Assembly (NCBI GenBank): GCA_041744575.1
Contig: JBGTKP010000045.1
Span: 62,001-126,000, forward strand
Length of the DNA stretch: 64,000 bases
DNA from: JTS-RE37 sp041744575
Lineage (GTDB): Bacteria; Bacteroidota; Bacteroidia; Flavobacteriales; Flavobacteriaceae
Direction of reading: 5' to 3'
A program made the translations under genes and the position numbers. The notes beneath the pieces were generated by a model, which saw nothing but the letters and a program-made list of their open reading frames with translations, was not told the origin of the DNA and ran no database searches. Of the stretch, positions 1 to 9,684 are shown in pieces. How positions within the stretch are numbered: the first letter of the stretch is position 1; every line of letters starts with the position of its first letter.

Positions 1-2
1 AA

Positions 3-77
3 CAGGCCCATCTTGGGGCTGATCTGGATTTTCTGACAGGAAAGTCAGACGCCAACGTTACCAGAAATGCACATTAA
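3..77 (+). CDS. C-terminal end of an upstream gene (partial)
   Basis: One frame is open from the window edge for 24 codons and stops with TAA 18 bases before the GntP start. The other two plus-strand frames stop sooner. It is probably the tail of a gene transcribed in the same direction as the permease, but the fragment is too short to assign to a family. Confidence 0.3.
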   Translation, partial: QAHLGADLDFLTGKSDANVTRNAH

Positions 78-95
78 ACCAAACTTATATCACCA

Positions 96-1433
96 ATGAT
101 AAGCATCCTCTTACTCCTGCTCAGTGTTCTGATCATTATTCTGCTCACTGTGAAATGGCAGGTTCATCCATTTCTGGCTTTACTTGGGGCCGCCATTTTT
201 TTTGCAGTTTTTTCAGAAATGAGCTTGCAGACCCTGGTGCAGTCAATCAATGACGGTTTTGGAGGTACCCTTGGAAAAATAGGTATTGTAATTGTGCTCG
301 GGGTCATCATCGGTGCTTTTCTCGAACAAACCGGAGGGGCCTTTAAACTGGCGGAAATCGTTCTTAGGGTGATTGGAAAGAACCGGGTGCATGAGGCCAT
401 GGGAATTGTCGGCTTCATTGTATCGATTCCGGTATTCGCGGACAGCGGATTTATCATCCTGAATCCTCTTAACAAGAGCCTCAGTAAAAGGGCGGGCCTA
501 TCCATTGTCGGCACTGCCACTGCTCTCATACTCGGACTTATGATCACCCACGTCCTCGTGCCACCCACCCCAGGGCCCATTGCTGCGGCAGGAATCATAG
601 GAGCTGATGTAGGACTTGTGATGCTGGTGGGATTGACCGTCGGAATGATTGTCCTGGTCCCGGCGATCATCTATTGTAAAAAAATGGGTGCCCGTCATTA
701 TATTGACCCTAATCCTGAAATGTCGGGGGAACTCATCCAGGAAAAGATCAGACAGGCTCCAGGGGCCTTCAAGTCCTTTTTACCCATCTTCATTCCCATT
801 TTATTGATTGTCGGGAAATCGCTGATGGATTTCAGCCTTACGGAGGGCCAGGAGGATTTGGCCTGGGTAAAGGTGATCAGCTTTGTGGGTTCCCCGGTTA
901 TTGCCCTGCTGATCGGAATGCTTTTTGCTTTCCTCCTCCCGAAGAAACTGGACAGTGAAATGCTCTCCTCGACCGGGTGGGTGGGAAAAGCCCTCGTCGA
1001 TGCCTCTAACATCATTCTTATAACAGGGGCCGGAGGTATTTTCGGAACCATCCTGCAAAACAGCGGGATCGCTGCAACCCTTGCAAACACCTTGTCCTCG
1101 GCAAATCTTGGGATCTGGCTTCCGTTCCTGCTCTGCGCGGCCATAAAGACCGCCCAGGGTTCCTCGACCGTGGCATTGATCACCACCGCCTCCATCATTG
1201 CTCCCTTACTTGCCTCCCTGGGCTTTACCACCGAAATTGACAAAGCACTAATTGTTGCGGCCATTGGTGCGGGAGCCATGGTCGTTTCCCATGCCAATGA
1301 CAGTGGATTCTGGATCCTTACGCAGTTTTCCGGGATCGATGTGAAAACCGGGTACAGGGTATATACGCTTGGCACATTGATAGTGGGTAGTCTGGCGGCA
1401 TCCGTCATATTCCTTGCAACCTTCCTGTTCTAG
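96..1433 (+). CDS. GntP-family gluconate/sugar-acid:H+ symporter
   Basis: An inner-membrane permease of the GntP family, which imports gluconate or related sugar acids with protons. The 445-residue length is normal for the family. The chain is almost entirely hydrophobic, with roughly a dozen membrane spans, and has the family-type proline-rich loop VPPTPGPIAAAGI near residue 155. The C-terminal half has a second set of helices with the conserved run AAIKTAQGSSTVALITTAS, typical of GntP carriers. It lies head-to-tail with the following haem lipoprotein gene. The exact substrate cannot be read from sequence; the neighbouring sugar dehydrogenases and isomerases suggest an oxidised sugar. Confidence 0.9.
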   Translation: MISILLLLLSVLIIILLTVKWQVHPFLALLGAAIFFAVFSEMSLQTLVQSINDGFGGTLGKIGIVIVLGVIIGAFLEQTGGAFKLAEIVLRVIGKNRVHEAMGIVGFIVSIPVFADSGFIILNPLNKSLSKRAGLSIVGTATALILGLMITHVLVPPTPGPIAAAGIIGADVGLVMLVGLTVGMIVLVPAIIYCKKMGARHYIDPNPEMSGELIQEKIRQAPGAFKSFLPIFIPILLIVGKSLMDFSLTEGQEDLAWVKVISFVGSPVIALLIGMLFAFLLPKKLDSEMLSSTGWVGKALVDASNIILITGAGGIFGTILQNSGIAATLANTLSSANLGIWLPFLLCAAIKTAQGSSTVALITTASIIAPLLASLGFTTEIDKALIVAAIGAGAMVVSHANDSGFWILTQFSGIDVKTGYRVYTLGTLIVGSLAASVIFLATFLF

Positions 1434-1443
1434 AAAATATTGG

Positions 1444-4026
1444 ATGCGCTTCCCCACCTTGACATATAGATTTTATCAAACGGTTTTAAAAGTTCCGGGA
1501 ATTCATTTACGCCACGGAATATGCATACTTACATCGCTCTTCCTGGGCTTATCGTCATGCCAACAGCAACAAGAAACAACTACAGCCTTATCCCCTGATG
1601 CCGCCCTGGCATCCTTTGTACTCGCAGATCCGGATCTTGAAATACAATTGGTGGCCGCCGAACCCCTGGTACAGGATCCGGTGGCTATTTCATTTGACGG
1701 GGCAGGACGGATGTGGGTGGTGGAGATGCTGGGCTTCATGACCGATATTGAGGGAACCGGGGAAAAAGATCCGAGCGGCAGGATATCAGTGCTTTTTGAT
1801 GATGACCGGGACGGGCGTATGGATAGGAGCGTCATATTCCTTGACAGTCTGGTACTTCCGAGGGCCATAGCACTGGTAGAAGATGGTGTCCTCGTTTCGG
1901 AGAACATTCCTTTATGGCTGGCCAGTGATACGGACGAAGATCTCAAGGCAGATCGCAAAGTGCTCATAGATTCCACCTATGGCGGACAGGGAATGCCGGA
2001 GCATTCGGCCAATGGACTTATGCGGGCGATGGATAACTGGTACTACAATGCCAAATCCAAATACCGTTATAAGCCGGTTGACGGGCGATGGATTAAAGAG
2101 GAAACAGAATTCAGAGGCCAATGGGGAATCTCCCAGGATAATGCGGGCCGCCTGTTTTATAATTATAATTGGTCGCAACTTCATGCCGATCTTGTTCCGC
2201 CCAATACCCTTCAAAAAAATAGGCATCATACCGCGACCAGCGGGATCGATCATGGACTCACCCTGGAAAGAGCGATCTTTCCGATCCGCAGCAATACCGC
2301 AGTGAACAGAGGCTATGTTTCAGGGACACTGGATGAAAAAGGAAGACTGTTGGAATTCGCTTCGGCCTGCGGCCCTCTTATTTATCGAGGGGATGCACTG
2401 CCGGACGAATATTCGGGCACAGCCTTTATTTGTGAACCAACTGCCAACCTGATCAAGCAGGATAACATTATCGAAGAGGGATTTATGCTCCGGGCAGAAG
2501 GAGTATATAAGAATAAGGAATTCCTGGCGTCTACAGATGAACGATTCCGACCAATATCATTGGCCTCAGGCCCTGATGGCGCCTTGTATATAGTTGATAT
2601 GTATAAGGGGATCATTCAGCACGGACCCTATATGACACCTTATTTAAGGGAGATCAGCCTGGCAAGAGCCCTGGATAAACCTATTCACATGGGCAGGATC
2701 TGGCGTATCACCTCCAAAAACCGAAAGATCCCTGATTTACCTGATCTTCAGGCCGCGTCTGCCCGTTCGTTGGTCCGCTACCTCGGGGATGAGAATGGCT
2801 GGACCCGGGATATGGCGCAGCGATTGCTTGTAGAACGCAAAGATCTTTCAGTGCTGGAAGATTTAGACCAGCAGCTCGCCAACGGGAATCCCCTGGGGCA
2901 GCTTCACGCCCTATGGACCCTGGTCGGTCTTGGGGTTGAGGATCCGGTTATTTATTTCAGGGCACTTGGGTCCGGTGATCCTAAAGTTGCTTCGGCAGCT
3001 TTAAGGCAACTCATAACCCTGCTTCCGGATCACCAGACCATCAGGCCAAAACTGGAGCAATTCATCACCAATCAATATAAAGAGTCTGATCCTTTTTTAA
3101 AACTGCATATAATTCTCTCTGCCAATGATTTGAATGAAGCCCTGGCCCTGCCTCTCGCTGTGGACTTCCTGGATTCTTTCGGCTCCCTTCCCGTTGCCAG
3201 AGATGTTGTCCTGAGTTCTCTGCAGGATCGTGAATTGTCTTTGCTTCAAAAACTGTTGAAGGCTTCCGGGTGGACTACTTACCGGCAATCCGGAGAAATT
3301 CTTTTTGAGATGCTGGCGTCGGCGATTACAAACAAAGGAGATCAGACAGAAATCCAAACGGTCCTCAGGGAAATAGAAAAAGCCCGTGATAGTTCGAAGG
3401 TATGGATCAGGAATGCCCTGGCCAATGGTATTTTAAACGCCAGGGACTCCACCGGGCCGGGAGGCATTCACCTGGCCAGGATACCCGAACTGTTTCGGGG
3501 GGAAGCAGCATTAAATGAGGACAATGATCCCCTTCTGGCCGCACTTAAAGACCGGTTGAGCTGGCCTGGCAAACCTGCAGGTCCGGTGGTTGAAAAGGTA
3601 AAGGCGGACTTTGATAAAACTTTGTATGCAGGGGGTCGCCAGCCTTTTCTGAATCTGTGTGCCAGTTGTCATGGCACACAAGGAGAAGGCATGAAGCGAT
3701 TCGCCCCACCCCTCAGGAATTCAGAATGGGTAACAGGGGACGATTTCAGACTCGCCATGATCCTGCTGCATGGGATGGAGGGCCCGGTATCCGTCGGCGG
3801 AAAAACGTATGGAATTCCGGACATACTTCCGGAAATGCCGTCGTTTTCGACCTTGCAAAATGAGGAGATTGCCGCTATTGCCACCTATATCCGAAATTCC
3901 TGGGGTAACACCGCAAAGGGGATGTCCCCGGGATTCGTGGGTCAGGTGCGTTTCAGAACACAGGGGAAGATCAATCCCTGGAAAGCGGTTGAACTGGATA
4001 CAGTGACCTTTGAGAAAGAATTATAA
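1444..4026 (+). CDS. PVC-type haem-binding CxxCH lipoprotein (membrane-bound dehydrogenase-like)
   Basis: A large exported lipoprotein of the family first noted in Planctomycetes-Verrucomicrobia: an N-terminal beta-propeller of glucose/sorbosone dehydrogenase type, a helical HEAT-like middle and a C-terminal cytochrome c domain. Counted from the upstream ATG at 1414, a lipobox ends in LSSC (Cys49), the propeller begins near residue 75 (LEIQLVAAEPLVQDP), and the haem motif CASCH is at 749-753 with a likely distal methionine in LPEMPSF. The ATG at 1444 is preferred because 1414 lies inside the upstream gene. The family is thought to oxidise sugars or related alcohols in the periplasm and pass electrons to haem; this is family inference, and the substrate is unknown. 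Confidence 0.8.
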   Translation: MRFPTLTYRFYQTVLKVPGIHLRHGICILTSLFLGLSSCQQQQETTTALSPDAALASFVLADPDLEIQLVAAEPLVQDPVAISFDGAGRMWVVEMLGFMTDIEGTGEKDPSGRISVLFDDDRDGRMDRSVIFLDSLVLPRAIALVEDGVLVSENIPLWLASDTDEDLKADRKVLIDSTYGGQGMPEHSANGLMRAMDNWYYNAKSKYRYKPVDGRWIKEETEFRGQWGISQDNAGRLFYNYNWSQLHADLVPPNTLQKNRHHTATSGIDHGLTLERAIFPIRSNTAVNRGYVSGTLDEKGRLLEFASACGPLIYRGDALPDEYSGTAFICEPTANLIKQDNIIEEGFMLRAEGVYKNKEFLASTDERFRPISLASGPDGALYIVDMYKGIIQHGPYMTPYLREISLARALDKPIHMGRIWRITSKNRKIPDLPDLQAASARSLVRYLGDENGWTRDMAQRLLVERKDLSVLEDLDQQLANGNPLGQLHALWTLVGLGVEDPVIYFRALGSGDPKVASAALRQLITLLPDHQTIRPKLEQFITNQYKESDPFLKLHIILSANDLNEALALPLAVDFLDSFGSLPVARDVVLSSLQDRELSLLQKLLKASGWTTYRQSGEILFEMLASAITNKGDQTEIQTVLREIEKARDSSKVWIRNALANGILNARDSTGPGGIHLARIPELFRGEAALNEDNDPLLAALKDRLSWPGKPAGPVVEKVKADFDKTLYAGGRQPFLNLCASCHGTQGEGMKRFAPPLRNSEWVTGDDFRLAMILLHGMEGPVSVGGKTYGIPDILPEMPSFSTLQNEEIAAIATYIRNSWGNTAKGMSPGFVGQVRFRTQGKINPWKAVELDTVTFEKEL

Positions 4027-4107
4027 ATCCCGAAAACATACCTTCGGTTTTGAAGTAATAATGAGGGACTTTGACCTTACCAAAAAGTAATCGCTAATTC
4101 AACGCAA

Positions 4108-4458
4108 ATGGAAAAAACAAACAGACACTGTCTGGCCCTTGATCTGAAAGATGACCCTGCTTTGATCAGAGCCTATGAAGAATACCACCGGAAAGTGTGG
4201 CCGGAAGTCCTTGAGAGTCTCCGCGATTCCGGAATTAAATACATGGAAATATACAGAGTGTCCAATCGCCTGTTTATGATCCTTGAGGCCGGAGCCGATT
4301 TTTCTTTTTCAAAAAAAGCAACTATGGATGCAACCAACCCCAGGGTCATGGATTGGGAAACCCTGATGTGGAAGTATCAGCAGGCTTTGCCAGTAGCCAA
4401 ACCAGGAGAAAAATGGCTTCTGATGGAGAAGATCTTTGAATATCCTGTGGCAGGTTGA
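4108..4458 (+). CDS. L-rhamnose mutarotase family protein
   Basis: A small cytoplasmic enzyme of the RhaM family (116 residues; the family is usually near 104). It interconverts alpha and beta anomers of a deoxysugar such as rhamnose or fucose. The segment EEYHRKVWPEV (residues 24-34) matches the family signature around the catalytic histidine, here His27, with Tyr23 and Tyr26 beside it. The C-terminal WKYQQALPVAKPGEKW is also family-typical. It ends only 5 bases from the end of the convergent SGNH-haem lipoprotein gene. It implies that a deoxysugar, or a sugar with a similar pyranose form, is handled by this locus. Confidence 0.85.
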   Translation: MEKTNRHCLALDLKDDPALIRAYEEYHRKVWPEVLESLRDSGIKYMEIYRVSNRLFMILEAGADFSFSKKATMDATNPRVMDWETLMWKYQQALPVAKPGEKWLLMEKIFEYPVAG

Positions 4459-4463
4459 ATGGC

Positions 4464-7400
4464 CTATGGCTCTTGCAACGGGTGCTCCTTCAATAATTCC
4501 TCTGCCCTGTAAAAATCCTCCTTTTCCCTTACCGATTCGCGTACCTTTTTTACGGTTTCAGGCCGAATCGCCGGGGCCTTGTTTCCAAAAGTATTGCGCA
4601 CATAGGTCAGCACAGCAGCAGTATCCTCATCATTCAACATCCCACCAAACGGGGTCATCGGAACCTGTCCGGGATACATTTTTCCTTTTATTTCGATGGG
4701 TCCGATGAGTCCTTTCAGGGTAAGTTTTATTAGTCGCTCCTCATTGCCAAGTACCCAATCCGTTCCGTCCAGCGGGGGAAATTGTGAAGCGCTGAGGCCT
4801 TTGCCATCGGGCTGATGGCACGTCATGCAAAATCCTTCCTGATGATAGATCTCTTCGCCTTTGATGAATAATTCCAGATCCTGCCCTACAAGATCCGTTT
4901 TTGCCTTTTGTGTGTCAGGATCCTCAAGGACACTATGCCCCTCTAAATGAGCGAACGCCACCTCATAGGGCTGTTGCATCCAATCGTCCATTGGAAATTC
5001 TCCGGCTTTTTTTACAATGGGCAAACCTGCTTCCGGATCCAGCCATGAAGCGGCTACAAGGGCCGCAAGTCGTACTCTCGGTTGCCCGTCGCCGGCCGCC
5101 TCCATTAACAGGGCTTCCTGGTCCTGAATCTGGTGTCCGGCATAACGCAAAACTCCTACGGCAGCCGCACGTACCCGATAATCCTTCGCTGCCAGGAGTA
5201 CTTTCAGCAGTTCATCATCCACACGATTTAAGCCCCATGTTACCCATAGCGCTTCCAGAAGCTGATGCTCGTATCCTGTATCTTGTGCATTTAGCGAGCG
5301 TTCCCAGTCCTTTAACGCGGGGAGTACTGCTTCGGGATCACGGCCACGCAATTCGCGCCTGGTTCGGTACCGGCTTCGGTATTCAGGGAGTTTCAGGTTT
5401 TCCAATAATTCTGCAATGGATGCGTCTGCTATTTTAGCGGGCGTCACCAGAGGTCTGGAAGGATAGGTCATGCGGTAAATTCTCCCATGTACATGATCCC
5501 TTAGCGGATCCCTGGCATTGTGCTGCATGTGACCGATGAGCACATTATGCCAGTCAATGATATACAATGATCCATCAGGTGCGAATTCCATATCCACGGG
5601 TCTGAAATTGGGATCCGTTCCGGTAAGTAAATCCTGGCGCCATCTGCTTATATATCCTGCCGAGGCAGGATCATCAGCCAGGGTATGTTGTTTTGTTCCC
5701 AGAAAGCCTATGGTGTTGTTTATTAACAGGTCGCCCTGAACGTCATCTGGAAAATGCCGACTCGAAATAAATTCCAGCCCGGAAGTTGGCCGTACCAGTT
5801 GATCCTTCTGGATAAAATTTTTCGGCAGGGGAGAAGATTCTCCATATCTGGGATTAATTGTACCAGGCATCATCCATGTAACATCCGGTCCAGAGGTATG
5901 ACAAAAAAAGTCCTGGCCCCATTCATCAAAGGCGATCCCCCATGGATTTGGGATGGGTAACTGGGCCGTCCTTTCAAGGTGCCGGCGTTGCGGGCTATAA
6001 CGGTAAAAACCGCCATTGGTCCCCCGGACCGGACCATAGGCTGTTTCGACATTGGTATGCAGGAATACACCCTCTCCCATATAAATCGCACCGGAAGGAT
6101 CTGCACAGAAGGCACTGATGGCATGGTGGGTATCATGATCGTCAAACCCACTGAGGACAATTTCCTTTTGGTCGGCTTTGTCATCTCCGTTATTGTCCCT
6201 GAATAACACGAGGTTGGTCCCCTGGGAAACGTAAACCCCTTCCGGGGCAAACTCAAACCCGATCGAAAGATGCAGGCTGTCTGCAAATACGGTTTGCTTA
6301 TCGGCCTTACCATCCCCGTCGGTGTCCTCCAAGATAAGCAATTTATCATTTGGTTTAGGGTCTCCCGGCTTATAATGCGGATAACTCGGCATCACTCCTA
6401 CCCACAACCTGCCACGATTGTCAAAAGAAATCTGGGAGGGGTTGGCCAGGTCTGGAAATTCCACTTCCGAAGCAAATAATTCCAGCTTGTAACCCTTGGC
6501 CGTTTTTAGTTTGGACAGCGCCTCTGCTCCGTAGAGATATGACGGGTTTCCATTGTTATCGCCGGGATTATAGTTAGTGGTCACCTCCGGGAGTTTTTTG
6601 GTGCGGGCATCCGCTGCTGCCAGATCGTAAGTCTTCCCATGAGCGGCATTCCAGATGGCGGAATCGCGAATAAGGGTCATTTCCCTGATCTTTTCAATTT
6701 CAGCAGGATAATTGGCCGGTCCGAATGGGTCAAACCTCCTGCCATAGGCGTGAACTCCATTGGGAATTTTAAAGTCATTATGCCAGAACCAGTTTTTTTC
6801 CATGACTGCCTTATGCACCAACTCCCTGTTCTTTTCTGTAATCGTGTTTTCTTCTCCAAAAATCCGGTCGGCAAGAAAGCCGGCAAAGATCCTGTACCCT
6901 TTGTCGTTCAGTTGGAATCCATCCTGGGTCAGCGGATCTTCAGTCTCATCAAACCATTTTTGGCTGGGATGGAAAGCATCTACAAAAAACACACTGTCTT
7001 TCTCCGCCACTTCCTTCATCACCTGGGCATACAGGGCGAGATTTTCATTTTCCTTTACGCCATCCGGTACATCTATTTCAGAGGAAATGTTCTCAAATGC
7101 GATCGGAGAAACCAGTGCAAGTTTTGGTCTGTTCCGCCCATTGTATTGCTGTCTGAGTGTGTGCTTTATAAACGCATCCAGCTCTCCCCTATACCTCTCC
7201 AGACCTTCAGGACCCTCGAAGGATTCGTTGTATCCGAAGAAGGCAATAATGATATCTGCCTTTAACCTTGTCAGCCATTCGTCTTCTGTCTCAAAATGTC
7301 CTATACTGCCTGAATTCTGTGCGAGTTCTGAATGGAATTCCTCGGCACCCGGAAATGCCCATGGGGAATTGCGGGATGAATGAGGCCTGAAACCGGGCGT

Positions 7401-7643
7401 ATTCCCGCCATCACACATATTTCTTATAAAGAGCAGGCTATCCGTATAACGCAATTGCATTTCCGTTTCGAAATGCCCGAAATTGAGCATCCGGGAGCCC
7501 AGATTGTTGCCGATGAGAAGGATATGATCCTGTTTTCTCAATGGTAGTTTATTTTCATCTTTGCCGCTGCATCCAGAGAAGAGCTGGCAAATTAAAGGGA
7601 GGATGATCAAAAGGAAAAATTGCTTTTTAGCTTTGTATATCAT
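4464..7643 (-). CDS. SGNH-domain fused to PVC-type haem-binding CxxCH lipoprotein
   Basis: A 1059-residue exported lipoprotein. A signal peptide ends in a lipobox (SGC, Cys25). Residues about 38-280 form an SGNH/GDSL-like domain. Next come the sugar-dehydrogenase-type beta-propeller (about 380-730), a helical repeat region and a C-terminal cytochrome c domain with CMTCH at 939-943. The SGNH part looks degenerate: the block I segment reads IGNNLGSRM rather than GDS, and the usual DxxH block reads DGFQ, with Gln244 where the catalytic histidine is expected. The start codon overlaps the stop of the upstream Gfo/Idh gene as ATGA, so the two are translationally coupled. It is the last gene of the minus-strand sugar operon. 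Confidence 0.82.
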   Translation of the reverse strand: MIYKAKKQFFLLIILPLICQLFSGCSGKDENKLPLRKQDHILLIGNNLGSRMLNFGHFETEMQLRYTDSLLFIRNMCDGGNTPGFRPHSSRNSPWAFPGAEEFHSELAQNSGSIGHFETEDEWLTRLKADIIIAFFGYNESFEGPEGLERYRGELDAFIKHTLRQQYNGRNRPKLALVSPIAFENISSEIDVPDGVKENENLALYAQVMKEVAEKDSVFFVDAFHPSQKWFDETEDPLTQDGFQLNDKGYRIFAGFLADRIFGEENTITEKNRELVHKAVMEKNWFWHNDFKIPNGVHAYGRRFDPFGPANYPAEIEKIREMTLIRDSAIWNAAHGKTYDLAAADARTKKLPEVTTNYNPGDNNGNPSYLYGAEALSKLKTAKGYKLELFASEVEFPDLANPSQISFDNRGRLWVGVMPSYPHYKPGDPKPNDKLLILEDTDGDGKADKQTVFADSLHLSIGFEFAPEGVYVSQGTNLVLFRDNNGDDKADQKEIVLSGFDDHDTHHAISAFCADPSGAIYMGEGVFLHTNVETAYGPVRGTNGGFYRYSPQRRHLERTAQLPIPNPWGIAFDEWGQDFFCHTSGPDVTWMMPGTINPRYGESSPLPKNFIQKDQLVRPTSGLEFISSRHFPDDVQGDLLINNTIGFLGTKQHTLADDPASAGYISRWRQDLLTGTDPNFRPVDMEFAPDGSLYIIDWHNVLIGHMQHNARDPLRDHVHGRIYRMTYPSRPLVTPAKIADASIAELLENLKLPEYRSRYRTRRELRGRDPEAVLPALKDWERSLNAQDTGYEHQLLEALWVTWGLNRVDDELLKVLLAAKDYRVRAAAVGVLRYAGHQIQDQEALLMEAAGDGQPRVRLAALVAASWLDPEAGLPIVKKAGEFPMDDWMQQPYEVAFAHLEGHSVLEDPDTQKAKTDLVGQDLELFIKGEEIYHQEGFCMTCHQPDGKGLSASQFPPLDGTDWVLGNEERLIKLTLKGLIGPIEIKGKMYPGQVPMTPFGGMLNDEDTAAVLTYVRNTFGNKAPAIRPETVKKVRESVREKEDFYRAEELLKEHPLQEP

Positions 7644-8635
7644 CAGGAAGTTTGTTGCATGATATTCTTATATTCTATATGCCTGCCTTCGGCAACGGAC
7701 TGTTCACAGGCTTCTATGATTTGCTGGCAGGCAATGGCATCCTGCAGGGTGGACAGGCTTTCTTCACCCTCACGCAAAACTTTGTTTACAAAATGGGTTG
7801 TGGTGTTTTTGATTGATTCCGGATAGGCGTGATAGGTTTGTGAGTGGGCTCCGTTCGGGTGATTGATGACCCAGTCCCTGTAGCTGTATCTTGTACTGCC
7901 TTTGGTTCCTATCACCTTGATCATACATGTCCATGGATCCCCGGCATGATCGTCTCCGGCGAAACTGGCACAAAGATGACTCAGGGCACCGTTCTGCATC
8001 TGCATGATGGCCATGGACAGATCTTCCTGTGGAGCAATGGTGGCATCCGAAGTGTGTTTCATGCATGAAATCATCCTTGGGAAACCCATCAGATAGATCA
8101 AAGTGTAGGTGTGGTGGGTAAGGATCTGCCGTATAACACCCGGATACTTTGCCCTGATCTCATGCGCATGGCGGATATTGTACATCATGTAAAACTGGGT
8201 GATCAACCCGAGATGTCCATTCTCAATCAGGGATTTGGTACGGAGGATCCCAGGTTCATAAATGTAGTTGTGGACCGGCATACAATACACCCCCGCCTTT
8301 TTTACTGCCGCTTGCATTTTTTCCAGTTCAGCAATATTTGCTCCCGCAGGTTTTTCGACCAGGATATGCTTTCCGGCAGCGGCGGCCCGGAGAGTGTATT
8401 CACAGTGAGTTTCCATGTTGGTGAGGATACATACCGCATCTATTTCGGGATCTTCCAAAAGAGCGCCTGCGGAATCATAGGTGGTACATCCATATTTCCT
8501 GGCTTTTTCTGCTCCTTTTTCAGGGGTCCTGTTCCAAAGTCCGGCCAATTCCGCTCCCGGAATACTGTTGATTGCCTCCGCATGCAGGTCAGCCACATCC
8601 CCGGCGCCCAGTAAGCCTATACGTATGTTTTTCAT
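7643..8635 (-). CDS. Gfo/Idh/MocA family oxidoreductase
   Basis: An NAD(P)-dependent sugar or cyclitol dehydrogenase of 330 residues. It has the N-terminal Rossmann motif GLLGAGDVADLH (residues 7-18) and the family signature VEKPAGANIAE near residue 93, whose Lys-Pro is in the active site. The C-terminal alpha/beta domain is of normal size. The gene overlaps both neighbours by a few bases: its start overlaps the stop of the upstream SDR epimerase gene, and its stop overlaps the start of the haem lipoprotein gene. The substrate is unknown. Family members oxidise or reduce sugars and glycosides, often at C3 or C1. Confidence 0.88.
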   Translation of the reverse strand: MKNIRIGLLGAGDVADLHAEAINSIPGAELAGLWNRTPEKGAEKARKYGCTTYDSAGALLEDPEIDAVCILTNMETHCEYTLRAAAAGKHILVEKPAGANIAELEKMQAAVKKAGVYCMPVHNYIYEPGILRTKSLIENGHLGLITQFYMMYNIRHAHEIRAKYPGVIRQILTHHTYTLIYLMGFPRMISCMKHTSDATIAPQEDLSMAIMQMQNGALSHLCASFAGDDHAGDPWTCMIKVIGTKGSTRYSYRDWVINHPNGAHSQTYHAYPESIKNTTTHFVNKVLREGEESLSTLQDAIACQQIIEACEQSVAEGRHIEYKNIMQQTS

Positions 8636-9651
8636 GCGCTTTCCGTTGTGGTAGCCAGAAGGCCGTTTGCAGCCATTTTTTGAAACTCCCTCAGGGTTTT
8701 CCCAATTCCCTCCGCGATGGGGGTGAGAGGAAGATTCCTGAAAGCCTGATCAATTTTGTCGTGACTCAGATCGGAGACGAAAAGGTTGGGAGGGGTATTC
8801 TCAGCGACTGAAAGGGCTGTAAACGCTTCCATTCCAAGCTTAGAAGCCTCTTGAGTGGCCAGGTTTAGAAATTCTGTAATTGGAATGGTTTCCCCTTTGA
8901 TATTAAAAACCCCAAACCCATCAAAAGGTTGCAGGGTGCAGGCTGCAAAGTGCATTCCGACATCTTCCACAAAATGGTAATTTTCTCTGCCACCATAAGG
9001 CATTTCAAAGGGGATCTTTTTCCCTCGGCTTGCACCCATGGCAATGGCTTTCAATGCATTTGTGGGAGCCGAGGTCTTTCCTTTATCCCTTCCTTTGCCG
9101 TAAGTGGTATTAAGCCGAAGGCAGATGGTGGGGATCTCTGTTTTTTCGTAAAATAAGCGGGAGAGATGTTCCCCTGCGAGCTTCCATATCCCGTAATGAT
9201 TCGGAGGTGCAAGGGAGGCATCTTCTGTAATTCCAGGACTCGGGTACATCGCCCTCATCCCATATACCGCCGCGGAACTTGCAAAAACCATACGTTGAAG
9301 ACGGGGCAGCTGTTCGGCAGCATCCAATAAAGCCATTGTCCCTCCGGTGTTGATCTCCATTCCACGAAAATGATAGGCAGAGCAATCCGGACTCTGATAG
9401 GCGCCCAGATGGATGATATGTGTTGGATTGATATCTTTCAGTTTAACGGCCACCTCTCCATAGTCAGCTACGTCCAAACTTATAAATTCGAGGCGGGGAT
9501 CTTTTTGTGGATCCAGCCACAGGTTCAACAATTTTGAACTGCCGGAACGGCTGGCAACGATAATTTTACTGATATTTTCTGACTGAAGGAGTTGGTGTAT
9601 GGTTACTGATCCTATACATCCAGTACCTCCTGTAATGAAAATGGTGTGCAT
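8632..9651 (-). CDS. NAD(P)-dependent epimerase/dehydratase (extended SDR)
   Basis: A 339-residue extended short-chain dehydrogenase. The dinucleotide motif GGTGCIG is at residues 8-14, the catalytic Ser126 lies in VFASSAAVYG, and the YxxxK pair is Tyr153/Lys157 in HYGIWK. Such proteins epimerise, dehydrate or oxidise sugars, mostly nucleotide sugars, but in catabolic loci they often act on free sugars or lactones. It is coupled to the downstream Gfo/Idh gene by a 4-base ATGA overlap. The precise substrate cannot be assigned. Confidence 0.85.
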   Translation of the reverse strand: MHTIFITGGTGCIGSVTIHQLLQSENISKIIVASRSGSSKLLNLWLDPQKDPRLEFISLDVADYGEVAVKLKDINPTHIIHLGAYQSPDCSAYHFRGMEINTGGTMALLDAAEQLPRLQRMVFASSAAVYGMRAMYPSPGITEDASLAPPNHYGIWKLAGEHLSRLFYEKTEIPTICLRLNTTYGKGRDKGKTSAPTNALKAIAMGASRGKKIPFEMPYGGRENYHFVEDVGMHFAACTLQPFDGFGVFNIKGETIPITEFLNLATQEASKLGMEAFTALSVAENTPPNLFVSDLSHDKIDQAFRNLPLTPIAEGIGKTLREFQKMAANGLLATTTESA

Positions 9652-9684
9652 TGTTCTCTATAATTTGATTGAATACCGGTCGGG

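Noticed and set aside
6639..7383. Two plus-strand frames of about 207 codons
   Set aside because: They lie antisense within the SGNH part of the haem lipoprotein gene and show no domain of their own.
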